Source: an uncultured bacterium (GTDB lineage: Bacteria > Pseudomonadota > Gammaproteobacteria > Burkholderiales > Burkholderiaceae_C). From it: 64,000 nt of DNA. Positions 62,034-64,000 of the stretch are shown in pieces (the first letter of the stretch is position 1; each line of letters begins with the position of its first letter). Both the position numbers and the translations under genes were made by a program. Location: the NCBI GenBank assembly GCA_903928495.1, contig CAIYQZ010000034.1, forward strand, positions 62,001-126,000, read 5' to 3'. The notes beneath the pieces are model-generated. The model was not told the origin of the DNA. It worked only from the letters and a program-made list of their open reading frames with translations, and made no database searches.

Positions 62034-63581
62034 TCAGCCCTGAGCGGTCCCGCTCAGCTTGAAGGCACGGACCAGTTGCTCCAGGTGGGCTGCCTGGTCC
62101 TGCAGGGACTGGGCCTCAGCCGCAGCCTCTTCAACCAGTGCAGCGTTTTGCTGGGTGACGTGGTTCATTTCCGAGATGGCACCGTTCACCCGCTCGATGC
62201 CGGTGGTCTGTTCCGCGCTGGCAGTGGCAATGTCTGTCACGATGGCCGACACGCTGCGAATGCTTTCGACCACTTCGTTCATCGTGCTGCCAGCCTGGTG
62301 CACCAACTGGGTTCCGGCGCTGACCTTGTTCACCGAGTCGCCGATGAGCGTTTTGATTTCCTGAGCAGCAGCAGCCGAGCGCTGCGCCAGGCTGCGCACC
62401 TCTGAGGCGACCACGGCAAAACCCCGGCCCTGCTCACCTGCACGAGCCGCTTCCACAGCCGCATTCAGGGCCAGGATGTTGGTCTGGAAGGCAATGCTGT
62501 CAATCACGCCAATGATGTCGTTGATCTTGCGCGACGACGCGTTGATGGAGTCCATGGTGTCCACCACCTGTGCCACGACCGCACCCCCACGCACTGCCAC
62601 CTCAGATGCCGTGACGGCCAGCGTGCTGGCCTGGGCCGCGTTGTGGGCGCTGAGGTTCACCCCTTCGGTGATCTGCTGCATGGCAGCAGCGGTTTTTTCA
62701 AGACTTTCAGCCTGTTGCTCGGTGCGCGACGACAGGTCCATGTTGCCGCTGGCAATGTGTTGCGATGCGTTGAAGATGGTGTCGGTTCCCGCACGCACCT
62801 TTCCGACGATCTGCGCCAGGCTGTCTTTCATGTTGGCCAGCGAGAGTTGCAACTGCCCGATTTCGTTGTCCGACGTCACCGCAATGTGCTGGGTCAGGTC
62901 GCCCGATGCGATGTCGCTCGCCGCTTTCACCCCCAGTTCCAGGGGCTGTGTGACCACCCGGCGGATGAACGGGTAAATCAGCATCAGCACCGGGATCGCC
63001 GTGATGATGGCCACCAGAATGGATTTCCAGCGTTGCGCGGCCTGTTCCTCGTTCACCTGCTTCAGCGACACCTTCATGCTGACCACGCCCAGCACGCTGT
63101 TCTCCGGCACCTGGTGGCAGGCCAGGCAGTCTTTGCCCAGGGAGTTGCGCATGGCCAGTGTGGGGCGCACGGCGCGCATGTATTCACCTTCTGCATCGGT
63201 GTCCACGCGGAACGCCTCTTTGCCGCTGGCCATGACCTGTTGTTCCATGGCGTCGGGGTTGGTGTCGTCTTTGGCATCACCGGCGCCAAAGGTCTTGATG
63301 AGTTCGGGCGAACGCAGCACACGCACGTCGCGGATGGTGCCCAACTGCTTGATCTGGTCGAGGAACACATGGCGCTCCCCCACGGTGCCCGTCACCATCA
63401 TGCCCGTCAGGCCGGCCATCGTGGCGTTGTGCATGCTCAGTGAGTAGTCCTGTGCCTGCTTGATGGCCGCCTCGCGATACACATATCCCTGCCACACGAT
63501 CACGCCTGACCACACCACGGTCAGTGCAATGGCGATCGTCACCAGGAATTGAACCCAGATTTTGTACTTCGTGGCGTGCAT
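62034..63581 (-). CDS. Methyl-accepting chemotaxis protein with CxxCH haem motif in sensor domain
   Basis: A 515-residue chemoreceptor. Membrane segments at about residues 12-32 and 187-206 flank a periplasmic domain of about 155 residues. That domain contains C152-LA-C155-H156, a c-type haem attachment motif, near its end, as in DUF3365-like sensors. A HAMP domain and a 36H-type signalling domain follow (tip [21 protein letters not shown]). No C-terminal CheR-binding pentapeptide is visible. The predicted input is redox state, O2, NO or CO. No che genes are in the window. Confidence 0.93.
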   Translation of the reverse strand: MHATKYKIWVQFLVTIAIALTVVWSGVIVWQGYVYREAAIKQAQDYSLSMHNATMAGLTGMMVTGTVGERHVFLDQIKQLGTIRDVRVLRSPELIKTFGAGDAKDDTNPDAMEQQVMASGKEAFRVDTDAEGEYMRAVRPTLAMRNSLGKDCLACHQVPENSVLGVVSMKVSLKQVNEEQAAQRWKSILVAIITAIPVLMLIYPFIRRVVTQPLELGVKAASDIASGDLTQHIAVTSDNEIGQLQLSLANMKDSLAQIVGKVRAGTDTIFNASQHIASGNMDLSSRTEQQAESLEKTAAAMQQITEGVNLSAHNAAQASTLAVTASEVAVRGGAVVAQVVDTMDSINASSRKINDIIGVIDSIAFQTNILALNAAVEAARAGEQGRGFAVVASEVRSLAQRSAAAAQEIKTLIGDSVNKVSAGTQLVHQAGSTMNEVVESIRSVSAIVTDIATASAEQTTGIERVNGAISEMNHVTQQNAALVEEAAAEAQSLQDQAAHLEQLVRAFKLSGTAQG

Positions 63582-63732
63582 GTGCGGTGTCCTTCAGGCG
63601 GTGGCTGCAAGCCCCGATGGTGAATTATTGGCTGAGCATGCCGTTGGTGGGCCACTTTTTGTAGCAGGCTTGCGATTTGTCAATGCCACCGCCATTCCGG
63701 CGGGTGCTCGGCGGCGGGGGATACTGGCGCTC

Positions 63733-64000
63733 ATGAGAGCCCCGCTGTTTGAACTGAACGAGGATGAGATGGTTTTAACCGCCATCCGCGCACAGGGTGC
63801 GGGTGGCCAGAACGTCAACAAAGTGTCCAACGCCGTGCACCTGCGGTTTGATGTGCACGCCTCCACTCTGCCCGACGACATCAAGGCCCGGCTGCTGGCC
63901 TTGAGCGACCAGCGCATCACCGCTGACGGTGTGGTGGTCATCAAGGCGCAAACCAGCCGCAGCCTGGAGGCCAATCGGGCCGATGCCATCGCGCGCCTGC
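63733..64000 (+). CDS. arfB: Peptidyl-tRNA hydrolase ArfB (partial, runs off right edge)
   Basis: The frame from ATG 63733 gives 89 residues to the edge and includes [18 protein letters not shown], with the GGQ catalytic motif of release factors and ArfB. Without the codon-recognition domains of RF1/RF2, and with this N-terminal position, it matches ArfB (YaeJ), which rescues stalled ribosomes. The basic C-terminal tail is outside the window. Confidence 0.9.
   Translation, partial: MRAPLFELNEDEMVLTAIRAQGAGGQNVNKVSNAVHLRFDVHASTLPDDIKARLLALSDQRITADGVVVIKAQTSRSLEANRADAIARL

Noticed and set aside
63594-63989. 131-residue minus-strand frame at the right edge
   Set aside because: It is antisense to a clear ArfB GGQ domain.

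Overview
The window reads as a chromosomal segment of a Burkholderiales betaproteobacterium, most likely family Comamonadaceae. It is GC-rich and densely coded. Its gene neighbourhoods are typical of that group: yceF/yceD-rpmF-plsX-fab, rpoE-rseA-rseB-mucD-lepA-lepB-rnc-era-recO-pdxJ-acpS, and sdhCDAB-sdhE-gltA with leuCDB-asd-fimV-truA-trpFBA-accD. A dispersed repeat of about 50 bases, of a kind familiar from Comamonadaceae intergenic regions, recurs through the window. I see no tRNA, rRNA, CRISPR array, prophage or complete insertion sequence.

Bases 1-20,000 run on the plus strand apart from a partial yceF at the left edge. They hold the fatty-acid initiation and elongation operon, an unrecognised membrane protein, the sigma-E envelope-stress module, and a translation/secretion/RNA block ending in pdxJ-acpS-nagZ with four-base overlaps. 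Bases 20,000-27,700 look accessory: an AI-2E-type permease, two diguanylate cyclases with intact catalytic and inhibitory sites, an internally deleted second copy of the nagZ 3' end, and an AAA/DUF4143 ATPase.

Bases 27,800-36,500 form a compact signalling island. It has two convergent operons containing three histidine kinases with clearly related transmitter cores (one fused to a bacteriohemerythrin), two REC-domain regulators and two HD-GYP c-di-GMP phosphodiesterases. With the two neighbouring diguanylate cyclases it looks like a local c-di-GMP control circuit with an oxygen or redox input. It is the best candidate here for an under-described system.

Bases 36,500-54,700 run on the minus strand: a LON-domain protein, accD, trpBA/trpF, truA, fimV, asd, the leu genes with a 42-residue entericidin-like lipoprotein between leuC and leuD, gltA, and sdhCDAB-sdhE. 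A GntR-family regulator lies upstream of sdhC and diverges from mdh-lyase-acnB. A perfect 12-base palindrome in the divergent region is the likely operator, so one regulator may coordinate much of the TCA cycle. The right edge carries an outer-membrane barrel protein, a glutathione transferase-like protein, a chemoreceptor with a CxxCH haem motif in its sensor domain, and the start of arfB.

Other points that stand out are a repeat copy that appears to encode the hydrophobic core of the RseB signal peptide, a promoter followed by an intrinsic terminator upstream of lepA, a perfect 15-bp hairpin after fabF, and a yceD promoter placed so close to ATG that the message may be leaderless.
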